Notes: a model not told the origin generated them from the sequence alone. Counted from the first letter of the stretch, positions 9,092 to 18,234 are shown. The stretch: 64,000 nt of DNA from Pseudomonas sp. VD-NE ins (GCF_031882575.1 NZ_CP134772.1:3429001-3493000), one strand, 5' to 3'. Numbers and translations: made by a program.

Positions 9092-10039
9092 TTAGTGTTT
9101 TTCCTCCAGGACCCTGTTGAGTTCAGCACCGTCGATGCTCAGTGTCGCGGTGTTGAGCATGCCGTCCAGATACGCCTGGGCGATTTGTTCCTGCCGCTGC
9201 GCACGCAAGGCCTGGGTCAGTTGATCGCGCAGTTCATCAAGGGTCGCGGTACGGGCGGGTTGTTGCTCAGTGAGTTTGATCACGTGGAACCCGGCGGCGC
9301 TTTGGACGGGATCAGAGACTGCGCCAACCTTGAGCCGCGCCACTGCACCACGCACTTCCGGGACCAGTTGCTGCAACGGTTGCAGACCGGTATCGCCACC
9401 ACGTTCAGCGGTGACGCGATCCTGTGAGTATTGAGTCGCCAATGCAGCAAACTCCGCTGGCGTCGCCTGCGCTTTCTTGCTCAGGTCAAGCGCCTGCTTG
9501 CGCACCGATTCAAGATTCTGCGGATCATTTACGCCGAGGAAAATCTGACTGACCCGATACAACGCCGGTGTCTGCCAATTCGCCTTGCCTGAGTCATAAG
9601 CCTGCTGCAATTCAGCCGCACTCGGATAATCCGCCGGCACCTGGCTGACCGAACGCAAGTAATCACGGAAGACAATCTGTTCAGTCGCCGCCCGGGTCTG
9701 CCGCGCAACCTCGGGGCGCTGCGCCCAGCCTTGCGCATCGGCCTGCTCGAGCACCGCTTTCTCGGCCAGTCGCGTGCGAATCCAGCGCTCCAGCGCCTCA
9801 CGATTGCCGCGCAGTTGTTCGCGAGTCTCCGCTGGCACCGTCGCCAGCAAACCCTGAAGTTCCGCAGGGGTTACCTGCTGATTACCCAACCGCGCCACCG
9901 CCGGCCCCGCAGCAACCGCCGCCAGCGGCGACGATTGCTGGGCGGCGACCGGGTCACTGCCCGGCCGCACCACCAGCGCCACGGCCACCACCAACAGCGC
10001 TACAGCTGCAGCGCTGATCACCATGGCAGGCTTTTTCAC
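9092..10039 (-). CDS. PpiC-type peptidyl-prolyl isomerase (parvulin), exported
   Basis: A periplasmic folding catalyst of 315 residues. It has an N-terminal signal anchor (about 5-24), a SurA-like helical segment (about 45-145) and one parvulin domain (about 155-262) with the FHVIKL end strand. Start is GTG 10039 overlapping the upstream stop (GTGA). As the last gene of the TpsB/TonB operon it may help outer-membrane or exported proteins fold. It matches PA0699 by order and type. Confidence 0.88.
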   Translation of the reverse strand: MKKPAMVISAAAVALLVVAVALVVRPGSDPVAAQQSSPLAAVAAGPAVARLGNQQVTPAELQGLLATVPAETREQLRGNREALERWIRTRLAEKAVLEQADAQGWAQRPEVARQTRAATEQIVFRDYLRSVSQVPADYPSAAELQQAYDSGKANWQTPALYRVSQIFLGVNDPQNLESVRKQALDLSKKAQATPAEFAALATQYSQDRVTAERGGDTGLQPLQQLVPEVRGAVARLKVGAVSDPVQSAAGFHVIKLTEQQPARTATLDELRDQLTQALRAQRQEQIAQAYLDGMLNTATLSIDGAELNRVLEEKH

Positions 10040-10506
10040 AGCGCGACTTCCTCTTGCTCGGCGACAGCGACTTTGGCGGTCTGTGCGGTGCCGTTCTGGG
10101 TGAAGTCACGCAGATAAACGATGAACTCCTGCAACAGGCGATCCCACAATTCCAGGTTGCCACGCAGGTGCTCGTTGCTCACGCCCGCCGCTACCACCAC
10201 GTCCATTTCCATCACCAGAAACTCGCCCTGCAACGACAAGCGCGCAAAACGGCGCGTGGCGTTCCACTGCTCGGCCACACCCGGCGGCAACTCACCCTGC
10301 ACGCGCAGCGCACAGCTGAAGGTGAAATCGACGTAGCTGCCCTGTTCCACCGCCGGATTGCCGAAACGCACGGCGTAGCCGATGCCCTGGCTGGCGCTGA
10401 GCAACTGGACGATACCGTTCTGCTCGGTCTGGTTGACGCGATAACCGGCCGCTTGCAGGACGTCGGTCAGGGATTGTGGCGATACGTGGCTGATCAATTG
10501 AGTCAT
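10036..10506 (-). CDS. YbjN domain protein
   Basis: A 156-residue protein with a YbjN fold, a family resembling type III secretion chaperones and of unclear function. Features include ISHVSPQSLTDVLQAAGYRV at the N-terminus and the FARLSLQGEFLVMEMDVVV central strand block. ATG 10506 is preceded by AAGGAAG. It overlaps the parvulin start by four bases and follows the coiled-coil protein by 17 nt. It has no signal peptide, so it is the likely cytoplasmic member of the operon. Confidence 0.8.
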   Translation of the reverse strand: MTQLISHVSPQSLTDVLQAAGYRVNQTEQNGIVQLLSASQGIGYAVRFGNPAVEQGSYVDFTFSCALRVQGELPPGVAEQWNATRRFARLSLQGEFLVMEMDVVVAAGVSNEHLRGNLELWDRLLQEFIVYLRDFTQNGTAQTAKVAVAEQEEVAL

Positions 10507-10523
10507 TACTTCTTCCTTGTTTA

Positions 10524-11153
10524 TCAGTGCGTGAGCGCGGCTTGCGGCGCGTCAAATTGAGTCTTGTAGAGGTCGTCGCCGAACCCTTGGGCCAGTTCAT
10601 CGAACTTGACCCGGGCGCTGCCCGCGAAGGGCTGGCGGATCTTCATCACCTCGGCCACATCGATGTTTTCGTAGGCAGTGAGGATCTGCTTGGCGACGCC
10701 GTACATCTGCTGATTCTTGACTGAACATTGCTGCACTTGTGTGTCACGTTCAGCCAATTGCGCTTGAAGCTTAGACCGTTCTGCCTCTTTGGCACGGGCC
10801 ATGACCAGCAACTCGTCATAGGCCTTTTTGAACTTGCCGGTCTGCTCGGCGCTGGCCGCCACTTGCGCCTGCGCCTGGCTGTGCAGGCTCTGTTGCTGCC
10901 CGGCCAATTGCTCGGCAACGCCTTTGGCCTTGGCCAGTTCAGCACTCAATTGCTTGATTTGCGCCTGCGCAACCTTGGCGTCGTTTTGCGCCGCCAGTTG
11001 CGCGGCGCTGGCCTGGGCCTGCTGACTTTGCAGGGCCTGCAACTGCTGCGTGGTGCTGCGCAATTGCGTGCGCAGGCGCTCTTCCATGCCTTCGGCATTC
11101 ACCCCGGTGGCAATCAACAGCCCGAGCCCGAGCAACACAAATCGCGTTTTCAT
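10524..11153 (-). CDS. Exported coiled-coil protein, 209 aa
   Basis: It has a signal peptide (about 1-20, cleavage after VNA) and then a long Gln/Ala-rich coiled coil (about 25-145) before a short C-terminal globular part with one cysteine. No enzyme motif is seen. It lies between the porin and the YbjN gene in one operon, so a periplasmic scaffold spanning to the TonB complex is conceivable, but this is inference from position only. Confidence 0.8.
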   Translation of the reverse strand: MKTRFVLLGLGLLIATGVNAEGMEERLRTQLRSTTQQLQALQSQQAQASAAQLAAQNDAKVAQAQIKQLSAELAKAKGVAEQLAGQQQSLHSQAQAQVAASAEQTGKFKKAYDELLVMARAKEAERSKLQAQLAERDTQVQQCSVKNQQMYGVAKQILTAYENIDVAEVMKIRQPFAGSARVKFDELAQGFGDDLYKTQFDAPQAALTH

Positions 11154-11170
11154 AACCCTCTCCCGGCGCC

Positions 11171-12868
11171 TTAGAAGCGCGTGTTGATCTCAAGCTGCAA
11201 GACGTCGATGTCGAACGGCGCGCCGTACACCGCTTCGGTGCTCATCCAGCGACCGGTGGCGTAAACGTTCTTCGCCAGACCGTAGTTGCCGCCGATGAAA
11301 TAACCCTTGGCGTTGGTACCGCCGAGGTGGAACGACGAGTCGTTGAAGCCGTCCGGCAAGGCGTCGGGCTCGATGTATTTGTAGCCAGCGAACATGTTCC
11401 AGTCGCCCTGCTTTTTCAGGTCCAGCGCGCTGCCGAGGGTGAATTGCACCATCCACGCATTGGCGCCGCTTTCGATGTCGCCGTTGCTGTCGAGGTTGTT
11501 GACGATCTGCCCGGCCGAACGCTTGCGCATGTCGCCTTCGTCGTACGCGAGGTTGTGGATGTAGTTGCCCTGGCTGCGCAGTTTGAAGTCTTCTGGCAGG
11601 TCGGCATCCCACACCACGTTCAGATCAAGCAGATTGAATTCGGACGCGAGACCAACAAATTGCGGCTGCGGCGTGGTGGTCGGGTTGAGCGGGTTCGGCG
11701 TGATGTCGCGCAGCAGGAACACGCTGTTGCCCTTCTGCATGAACGCTGCGCGGCTGCCATCGCTGTCGCAGCCCGGTGCGCCGGCCCACGGTTCACAAGG
11801 GCTGGAGCGCTGGCCTTGAATGTCGTCGAAGCGGTAGTAAGCCAACGCACCTTTCAAGCGGTTGTTGCTGTTGATCGCCCATTTGGCGCCAATCTGCGCG
11901 CCGTACAGCCACTTGTTGTCGCTCTCTTCCTTGTCGAAGCCGTTGCTGCTGGCGGTGTCGTTGGTGTAGTCCACCGGGAACGCACCGACGGTGCCGAACA
12001 CACCCCAATCGCGGTTGAGTTTGTGGTCGAAAATCGCTGCCACACCGTCGAAATTCAAGTCGTTGGAATAGAGCATGTCGGTGGACATGAACGGGTTAGC
12101 AAAGCGCCCGCCGGTCAGGGTCAATTCATCCGTCGGCTTCCAGTTCAGGTAACCCTGATCGAGCCAGATGTCCTTTTTGGCGAAGCCGCCGCCGAGGCTT
12201 TGCGTGGTCGATACCGGGTTGTTGTCGGAGCCGGTGCCGATGCGAATGCCAGCGGTCCATTGCGGCGAGATCTCGGCTTTCATGCCCAGTCGCGCACGAA
12301 TGCGGAACTGGTTGGTGCGGTCTTCGCGGGTATTGAGCAATGGCGGCAGATTGGTGCTGCTGTTGGGGTTTACGTCGTACGGGCCGTTGTTGTTGAGCTT
12401 GGCGAAGTCGACGATCTCGTTACTGTTGCTGTCCGAGTAGTAGCGCGACTCGTCACGCAGACGAATGTCGCCATCGAAGCTGATGCGCGCAGCCCATTCC
12501 GGGAAGCTGTTGGGCGCTGCCCAGTTTTCCTGTTTGGCGGTGGCCATGACTTCGGCTTTGACCTGGTCGCGGATCTGGTCACGCACCGCTGCCGGCACGT
12601 ATTGCACACGGACATCGCCCGGCGCCGCCACTGGCCCGGCCGCCACGGCGGTGGATGCCGCAGCCTGTTTCGCTTGGGCCGCTTCGTTCTGCGCCTGAGC
12701 GATCAGTGCGTCGGCCTTGTCCTGTTTCAGAATGCCCTGCTCGACCAGCAAGCGGATCAGATTGATCGTGGCGTTCTCCGAGGGCGCAGGCGCTGCCACG
12801 GCCTGACCGACCAGGGTCGCGATGACCATGCCGACCGCCAGGGACAATCGATTCACGTTGGAAATCAT
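11171..12868 (-). CDS. Putative outer-membrane porin, 565 aa
   Basis: An exported beta-barrel protein: signal peptide (about 1-25, ending AVAAP), a helical N-terminal segment (ENATINLIRLLVEQGILKQ) that in related porins forms a coiled coil, and about 450 residues of alternating beta strands ending in aromatic-terminated FEINTRF-like sequence (final residue Phe). This fits the Porin_5 type. ATG 12868 is chosen; a GTG two codons earlier sits very close to the AAGGAG site. It lies between tonB and the coiled-coil gene, so it may be the TonB-linked substrate channel of the operon. Confidence 0.85.
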   Translation of the reverse strand: MISNVNRLSLAVGMVIATLVGQAVAAPAPSENATINLIRLLVEQGILKQDKADALIAQAQNEAAQAKQAAASTAVAAGPVAAPGDVRVQYVPAAVRDQIRDQVKAEVMATAKQENWAAPNSFPEWAARISFDGDIRLRDESRYYSDSNSNEIVDFAKLNNNGPYDVNPNSSTNLPPLLNTREDRTNQFRIRARLGMKAEISPQWTAGIRIGTGSDNNPVSTTQSLGGGFAKKDIWLDQGYLNWKPTDELTLTGGRFANPFMSTDMLYSNDLNFDGVAAIFDHKLNRDWGVFGTVGAFPVDYTNDTASSNGFDKEESDNKWLYGAQIGAKWAINSNNRLKGALAYYRFDDIQGQRSSPCEPWAGAPGCDSDGSRAAFMQKGNSVFLLRDITPNPLNPTTTPQPQFVGLASEFNLLDLNVVWDADLPEDFKLRSQGNYIHNLAYDEGDMRKRSAGQIVNNLDSNGDIESGANAWMVQFTLGSALDLKKQGDWNMFAGYKYIEPDALPDGFNDSSFHLGGTNAKGYFIGGNYGLAKNVYATGRWMSTEAVYGAPFDIDVLQLEINTRF

Positions 12869-12907
12869 CTGCACACAACTCCTTTTGGCAAAGCGTAAAT
12901 AAATGAA

Positions 12908-13612
12908 TTAACCCGGACGCCGTCCTTGCAGGGACAGGCGCACAGGCAAAGTGATGGAGGCCGGTGGCCGTTCGCTCAGTGCCGGCGCACCACGCAGCGC
13001 GGCCAACACTTGCGTATCAATCTCGGGGTTGCCGCTGGACTTGATCAGCTCGACCCGGGTGATCTCGCCAACGCTGCTCAGCCAGACATCGGCCTGCAGC
13101 GAAAACGCGAGGTTGCGCAGCTCGGGGTTCTCGCGCAGCAAACGCTGGAAGGTGAACGCCAGAAACTGGCTGTACGTGCCCGTGCCCAAACGTCCGCCGC
13201 CGGTACCGGCCATGCCACCACCCTTGCCCGCGCCGATGTTGAAGGCGTCGTTGCCAGACTGCGCATCGCCGTCCATTTGCATCGGGTTGGCCAGATCGTC
13301 CGCCGGCGATGGCGGCGCTTCTTCCTCGGGCTTGACCTCTTCTGGCTCGGGCGTTGGCTCCGGCTCGACGACTTTTTCTTCGACCGGGGTTTCCGGTTCC
13401 GGCGGTTTTTCCGGCGGCGGAGGTGGCGGTGGCGGCAACGGAATGATCGTCGGCACCTTCGGCGCTTCGCGGCGGATGCCGCTCATGTCGTTGGCCCACT
13501 GCCACAAAAACCACGCAGCGAGCGCGCCGATCAGTAAGCCGGCGCCCCACTTCGCATAACGCAGCGCTGGCTTCTTCACCGGCAGCGGCTCGATCGGGAG
13601 TTGTGCGGTCAT
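12908..13612 (-). CDS. tonB: TonB-family energy transducer
   Basis: A 234-residue TonB protein: one membrane helix (about 24-42), a Pro/Glu-rich periplasm-spanning stretch (about 50-105, with eight consecutive prolines) and a C-terminal domain (about 145-230) ending SITLPVRLSLQ. It transmits proton-motive force from ExbB/ExbD to outer-membrane proteins. The stop of exbD lies three bases upstream. In P. aeruginosa the equivalent is the gene after exbD2 (PA0695). Confidence 0.88.
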   Translation of the reverse strand: MTAQLPIEPLPVKKPALRYAKWGAGLLIGALAAWFLWQWANDMSGIRREAPKVPTIIPLPPPPPPPPEKPPEPETPVEEKVVEPEPTPEPEEVKPEEEAPPSPADDLANPMQMDGDAQSGNDAFNIGAGKGGGMAGTGGGRLGTGTYSQFLAFTFQRLLRENPELRNLAFSLQADVWLSSVGEITRVELIKSSGNPEIDTQVLAALRGAPALSERPPASITLPVRLSLQGRRPG

Positions 13613-13615
13613 GAC

Positions 13616-14041
13616 TCAGCCCTGACTCGGTTTGCCGGTCACAAGACCGACCTGGGACAGTTCGAGCCGGCGCAACAGATCCAGCACTTCGATGACTTTC
13701 TGGTATTGCACCGTGGCGTCGCCGCGCACGATTACCGGGAAATCCGGGCTCTGCGCTTTCTCGATGCGCAGGCGTTCTTCCAGCTCAGCCAATGTCACCG
13801 GGTAAGCGTCGAGGAACACCTGGCCGCCGTCATTCACCGAAATCGCTTTGGTCTTGGCCTCGGACAGCGACACCGAAGCGCTGGCCTTGGGCAGGTTGAT
13901 CTGGATCCCGGAGACTTGCGCGGTAGCGGTGAGGATGAACATCACCAGCACCACCATCAGCACGTCGACCAATGGGGTGATGTTGATGCTGTCCACTGCG
14001 GCATCTTCGTCATCGTCATGGGAGGCATTTACGGACGCCAT
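13616..14041 (-). CDS. exbD: ExbD/TolR biopolymer transport protein
   Basis: 141 residues with one N-terminal membrane helix (about 24-44) carrying the proton-relay aspartate in the INITPLVDVLMV motif, then a periplasmic domain. It forms the proton channel with ExbB and drives TonB. ATG 14041 follows GAGGAG. It lies directly between the exbB-like fusion and tonB, as in the exbB2-exbD2 pair of P. aeruginosa. Confidence 0.93.
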   Translation of the reverse strand: MASVNASHDDDEDAAVDSINITPLVDVLMVVLVMFILTATAQVSGIQINLPKASASVSLSEAKTKAISVNDGGQVFLDAYPVTLAELEERLRIEKAQSPDFPVIVRGDATVQYQKVIEVLDLLRRLELSQVGLVTGKPSQG

Positions 14042-14052
14042 GTCAGTGCTCC

Positions 14053-15849
14053 TCAGGCCGGTACGGAGTGGTTGGCGTGATGGCCGCGATGCGACGACTC
14101 ACTGAACTGGCTCTCGCCGTGCATTTCCGCCAGACGGGTGATGAACTCGTCGACGAACACGCGCATGTCGGCGCTGACTTCCTTGTTGCGGGTGATCAGG
14201 CGGTTGTAGCCAAACAGCGCCGGGATCGCGACGAACAGGCCCATTGCCGTGGCCAACAATGCGGCAGCCATACCGGGAGCAATGGCGTTGATGTTGACGT
14301 CGCCGGCCATTGCCGTGCCGAGGAACACCACCATGATCCCCAGCACTGTGCCGAGCAGGCCGATGTACGGGCCGCCGGCGATGGCGTTGGACAGGGTCGA
14401 GAGTTTCGAACTCAGTTGCTGGTTTTCGCGGGTGCGCACGCCGTCCATGGAGCAGCGGATCGCTTCGATGGTCGCGGCGGAAACCGAGGAGGTATCGGCG
14501 CCCTGCTCGCGGCGGGTGCGGATCTCTTTCACCGCCACCAGGTACAGGCGCCACAGCGACGAATGCTGCAAACGCTGCGCGAGTTGCGCGTCGTCGGCGA
14601 ACATCTCCAGACGCGTGCCGACCTTGGCAAACTGCACGCGGAAATCTTCATTGGCGGCAGACACGCGGCTGAGGCTGCGGTTCTTGCGCAGCATGATGAT
14701 CCACGACTGGAACATCATCAGCACCAGCACGGCGATGATCACCCAGGCGTCGATCGGCACCGCGTTGAGCAGGAAGCCGAGGCTGCCGAAACCGAAACCG
14801 GATTGCTCTTCATCAACGCCGTAAGCGACCAGTTTCGACTCGGCACCTTGCGAAGTCGCGTCCGCCAGCAACAGCGCTGCCGGGCGCGAAACCTTCGACA
14901 GACGCAATTCATCGATAGCGCCCACGAACGGCTGGAACGGGCCTTCGTGCAGATCGGCACCGATGGCCATGACCGAATTGAAGGCTGGCATCGCCTGAGC
15001 GAGCGTGGCGGCCTCGCGACCGTTGATGAACAGGGTCACTTTGGAACCTTCAGCGGTCAGTGCAACGTGTTGCCATTGGCCCGGATTCAGCGCTTGTGTG
15101 GCGACGGCACGTTGGCCATCGATCTCCACAAACGGCACGCCTTGGTTCGCACCGATCAGCAAGCTGTTGGCGCCTTCGCGACGGGCGAGAATCAGTTGCT
15201 CGCCACTGGCCTGATCAAGTCGCAGCCAGGCACTGAAGGTGAAAGCGCTACCAGCGTTGTGTTGCAGCGAAGGACTGGCCGGCAGCAACAACGGCTGACC
15301 GCTGAACTGCAAGGCGCGCCCGACGACGCCGTCAATCGCCGCGCCGGTCGCACTTTGCGCCGTGTTGCCATAGGCGGTGGTGTCTTTGGCCGGGGTGCCG
15401 GTGGCGCCGTCGAAGTGATAGAGCGCGGTGTAATTGGGGTCGAAGGTCAGTTGGCCGTTGCCAGTCGCCGGGGCCTTTTGATTGCCGTAGTACATCCAGA
15501 TGTCCTGGCGCTGACCGCCCTCGACATTCGGCACATCGACCCAGATCAGCGCCATGCCCATCAGTGCGTCGAAACTCTCGATCTGGTGGTTGAGCACGGT
15601 CTTGTCATCGGCGGCGACGAAGCGCAGATCAGCGCCGTCCTCTTTCACCCCGTCAAAGGTGAAGTTGCCGGTGTGCAGGCGCACCAGCAGCGCGGTACGC
15701 CCGAGCGCCTGATTGATGCCCGCACCTTGTGGCGTGGTGTCAACGGCGATCTGTTTGCGGTAATGCCAGTCGTCCTGCCACCAGGCCTGAGCCGTGGCCG
15801 GGAGCACGAAGCCCAGGCAGATCAACAACGAAAGAATGAGGCGCTGCAT
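14053..15849 (-). CDS. DUF2341-LamG-ExbB fusion protein, 598 aa
   Basis: A motor protein with a large extra exported half. It has a signal peptide (1-21), a DUF2341 domain (about 25-125, starting WWQDDWHYRKQ), a concanavalin/LamG domain (about 140-320), a membrane helix (about 366-386), a cytoplasmic stretch and a MotA/TolQ/ExbB domain (about 400-575) with two further helices containing GLLGTVLGIMVVF and LLATAMGLFVAIP. Plain ExbB proteins are about 240 residues. The exported lectin-like half may bind glycan or the TpsB/porin partners. It corresponds by position to exbB2 (PA0693). Confidence 0.9.
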   Translation of the reverse strand: MQRLILSLLICLGFVLPATAQAWWQDDWHYRKQIAVDTTPQGAGINQALGRTALLVRLHTGNFTFDGVKEDGADLRFVAADDKTVLNHQIESFDALMGMALIWVDVPNVEGGQRQDIWMYYGNQKAPATGNGQLTFDPNYTALYHFDGATGTPAKDTTAYGNTAQSATGAAIDGVVGRALQFSGQPLLLPASPSLQHNAGSAFTFSAWLRLDQASGEQLILARREGANSLLIGANQGVPFVEIDGQRAVATQALNPGQWQHVALTAEGSKVTLFINGREAATLAQAMPAFNSVMAIGADLHEGPFQPFVGAIDELRLSKVSRPAALLLADATSQGAESKLVAYGVDEEQSGFGFGSLGFLLNAVPIDAWVIIAVLVLMMFQSWIIMLRKNRSLSRVSAANEDFRVQFAKVGTRLEMFADDAQLAQRLQHSSLWRLYLVAVKEIRTRREQGADTSSVSAATIEAIRCSMDGVRTRENQQLSSKLSTLSNAIAGGPYIGLLGTVLGIMVVFLGTAMAGDVNINAIAPGMAAALLATAMGLFVAIPALFGYNRLITRNKEVSADMRVFVDEFITRLAEMHGESQFSESSHRGHHANHSVPA

Positions 15850-15861
15850 GAACGTGCTCCT

Positions 15862-17460
15862 TTAAAAAGTCGCTTGAAGGTTGAAGTGCAGGCGCGATTC
15901 CTGTTTCGAGGTGTTCGGCCCTTCGAGTAGCGGGTAGCCCCAGTCGAGGCTGCCGGACAGCCATTTGCTCAGGCTGGCGCGGGTGCCGAGGCCGACACTG
16001 GCCAGGGCGTAATTGGCGTCCTGATCCGGCAGTTCGTCGCGCAGATAAAGCTGTGCGCCTTCGGCGAAGGCATAGAAACGCCAGTCCTGCATCCACGTGC
16101 CGGCGTACTTGGCCAGCGACGGCGTGCGCACTTCCTGGCTGAGCAGCAAGCCGTCATCGCCAGTTCGCTCGGCGGCCAGATAGCCACGCACCGAGGTCGC
16201 GCCGCCGGCGGAGAATTGTTCGTTGGAAACCAGTGGCCCCGAGGCCAACTGGAACGCGGCTTTGCTTGCGCTCTGCCAGTCGCTGTCGAAGGTCCAGGTG
16301 TAATTGGTATCACCCTTGAGCACGGCAAAACTTGGTTTGGCGCGGTAGCGTTTGTAGTCGAAGTCTTCGTCGGAGCTGCCGTAGCCGAAAATGCTGCGAG
16401 TGGCGGCGACCAGGCTCAGGCCGAGGCCGAGCTGGCTCTTCTCGGTGTAGCGATAGCCGTTGTAGGCGAAGGTGAACGGGGCGTATTGCAGCGGGACTTT
16501 GTCGCTCTCGCCGGACAGGGTCAGGCGTTCGTCGAAGTCCTTGAAGTCGATGCCGGCCGACAGCGAGTTCGACCAGTTGCCGCTGGAGGGCAGTGTGTAG
16601 ATCGCCGAGATGCCGTAGCTGTGGCCCTTGCCGAGCACGTTACTGCCGCCGATGGTGGCGACGTTGCTGTCGGACTGGTAACCGGAGAACTGCACGCTCC
16701 AGCGCTCGGTCAGCGGCGCGGTGTAGGAGCCCGACCAGACCTTGGCGTTGTCGGTGTCCTGCGGCGCGGTGAAGTAGGTCAGCGAGATGCTATGACCGAG
16801 CTGCCAGAGGTTGTTGTAGCCGAGGCTGGTGACCGTGCGCAGCTTCTCGGTGTCGGCGCTGTAATCGTTGTTGAGGCCGACGCTGGCGGTCCATGGGTTC
16901 TGGTCTTCGACCTGCAAATCGACGTCCATGGTGCCGGGGCGCTGACCCTCGCGGACCAGCGGCATCACCTGCCGGCCCGGCGTTTTGTTCAACTGCGCCA
17001 GTTCGCCCTGAACCTTGGCGAAGTCCGGCACCTCGCCTTCCTTCAGCGCCGGGACGTCGTCGCGAATGTCCAGCGGCGAATAGTGTTTGGCGCCGACCAC
17101 ACGCACGCGGCCGACCTTGGTTTCGCTGACTTGCAGGTAAACGATGCCGTCGGCAACTGCCTGCTCTGGCAGCTCGACGAACACCGATTGATAACCGCGT
17201 TGCTGATAGGCCTTCTGCAAGGCGTCCCGCGCGCCTTCGATATCGGTGAGGGCTTTTTGCGGGCCGAGGAACGGGTATACCGCTTCTTCAATCGACCGCG
17301 CATCGAGCACGGTGTTGCCGCGCACGAAGTATTCGTTGACGTCGACCAGACGCTGGGCCGCTGCGTTGTTGGCGGCCTCTTCGGCCAATGCCGGCTGCGC
17401 GCCCGCCGTCACCAGCAGCCAGCCCCACAGCGCCAGCCGTGACTTGAAAATCGGTTCCAC
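15862..17460 (-). CDS. pdtB: Two-partner secretion outer-membrane transporter (TpsB, PdtB-like)
   Basis: A FhaC/ShlB-type Omp85 transporter: signal peptide, two POTRA-like repeats (about residues 45-180 from this start), and a barrel carrying the lid motif SAGGATSVRGYLA near two-thirds of the length and a C-terminal aromatic (LQATF). GTG 17460 is chosen because it is followed at once by a normal signal peptide and preceded by AGGGGG; the longer frame to 17559 adds 33 residues unlike a signal. Order with phdA, exbB/exbD and tonB matches PdtB (PA0692). No TpsA substrate gene is adjacent. Confidence 0.88.
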   Translation of the reverse strand: MEPIFKSRLALWGWLLVTAGAQPALAEEAANNAAAQRLVDVNEYFVRGNTVLDARSIEEAVYPFLGPQKALTDIEGARDALQKAYQQRGYQSVFVELPEQAVADGIVYLQVSETKVGRVRVVGAKHYSPLDIRDDVPALKEGEVPDFAKVQGELAQLNKTPGRQVMPLVREGQRPGTMDVDLQVEDQNPWTASVGLNNDYSADTEKLRTVTSLGYNNLWQLGHSISLTYFTAPQDTDNAKVWSGSYTAPLTERWSVQFSGYQSDSNVATIGGSNVLGKGHSYGISAIYTLPSSGNWSNSLSAGIDFKDFDERLTLSGESDKVPLQYAPFTFAYNGYRYTEKSQLGLGLSLVAATRSIFGYGSSDEDFDYKRYRAKPSFAVLKGDTNYTWTFDSDWQSASKAAFQLASGPLVSNEQFSAGGATSVRGYLAAERTGDDGLLLSQEVRTPSLAKYAGTWMQDWRFYAFAEGAQLYLRDELPDQDANYALASVGLGTRASLSKWLSGSLDWGYPLLEGPNTSKQESRLHFNLQATF

Positions 17461-17516
17461 ACTACCCCCTGAATTCGCGATGACCTGTTGGCGTTTCGAA
17501 CGCCGCGTGTATGGCG

Positions 17517-18128
17517 TCAATTGCTGGCTGTCGAGGCGCAGGCGTGTTTGCCCAGCCACGTGTGCAAAAGCGCGAAGTTCAGCGAGAACTCGGGCATTTG
17601 CAGCAAGGCACCGCAGAACACTTCGCCGATGATTTTTTGAATGAGCAGCACCGCACGGGGCTCGTTGAGCAACGTGGCGATGTCGCGACTGAGGGCGTTG
17701 AAGCTCCAGACTTTCTGGTTCAGGCCAAGACCGACGAACCAGCGGAACAGCAGGTTGTAATTGAGCTGTTCATACAGTTGCTGCTCGCTGGGCACCGAAT
17801 ACAGCAGTTGCAGGAGCAGGATGTGCATGACCGTTTGCGCGGGAATCAGCATGCCGGGCTCGGCATTGAGGTCGTGCAGGAGGTCGCGGTGGGCATCGAG
17901 CAAGTCGTCGATCTGCGGGCGCAGCAACACCAGCGAATGGCCCGGCGGAATGTAGCTCGAGACCTCTTTCAAGGCGCCCTGCCAATCATCCTGCGAGACG
18001 ATCCAGACCCACGGCGCGCCGTAGCGATACACCGAAACCGGCTTCTTGCGCGCGGCCTCGACGATCTTCGACAGGCGTTGATCGAGTTCCTGCATGCCCA
18101 CTTTCGAGTAGCGTTCCATAGTCCCCAT
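17517..18128 (-). CDS. phdA: PhdA-like protein: antitoxin-like N-terminus with transposase-like domain
   Basis: 203 residues. Residues 4-58 look like a Phd/YefM antitoxin fold (SKVGMQELDQRLSKIVE, then VSVYRYGAPWVWIVS). Residues about 95-155 look like the N-terminal DUF772 domain of IS5/InsH transposases (LLLQLLYSVPSEQQLYEQL, NLLFRWFVGLGL). No DDE catalytic domain follows and no inverted repeats flank it, so it is not an active element. P. aeruginosa PhdA (PA0691), linked to prevention of cell death in biofilms, lies at the same place before pdtB. First gene of the operon; ATG 18128 with GGGAG upstream. Confidence 0.8.
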   Translation of the reverse strand: MGTMERYSKVGMQELDQRLSKIVEAARKKPVSVYRYGAPWVWIVSQDDWQGALKEVSSYIPPGHSLVLLRPQIDDLLDAHRDLLHDLNAEPGMLIPAQTVMHILLLQLLYSVPSEQQLYEQLNYNLLFRWFVGLGLNQKVWSFNALSRDIATLLNEPRAVLLIQKIIGEVFCGALLQMPEFSLNFALLHTWLGKHACASTASN

Positions 18129-18234
18129 TGCCTCACTCCCGGCGTCCCGCCTCGGCTTGTGAAAAGCGCCCCGTTGGGCCCCTCAAGCGCGTTACATAGG
18201 CATGACCGGACTGGCGATGTGCTACCGAACTTTT

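Noticed and set aside
11327..12898. 523-codon open frame opposite the porin
   Set aside because: The porin has a signal peptide and beta-barrel pattern; the opposite frame is a composition artefact.
14068..15930. 620-codon open frame on the + strand
   Set aside because: It is the antisense of the DUF2341-ExbB fusion, which has a signal peptide and clear domains; the + strand product is His/Arg/Gln-rich low-complexity with no ribosome site, typical of GC-rich shadow frames.
17517..18128. Active IS5-type transposon
   Set aside because: Only the N-terminal transposase domain is present, there is no DDE domain and no terminal inverted repeats or target duplication.
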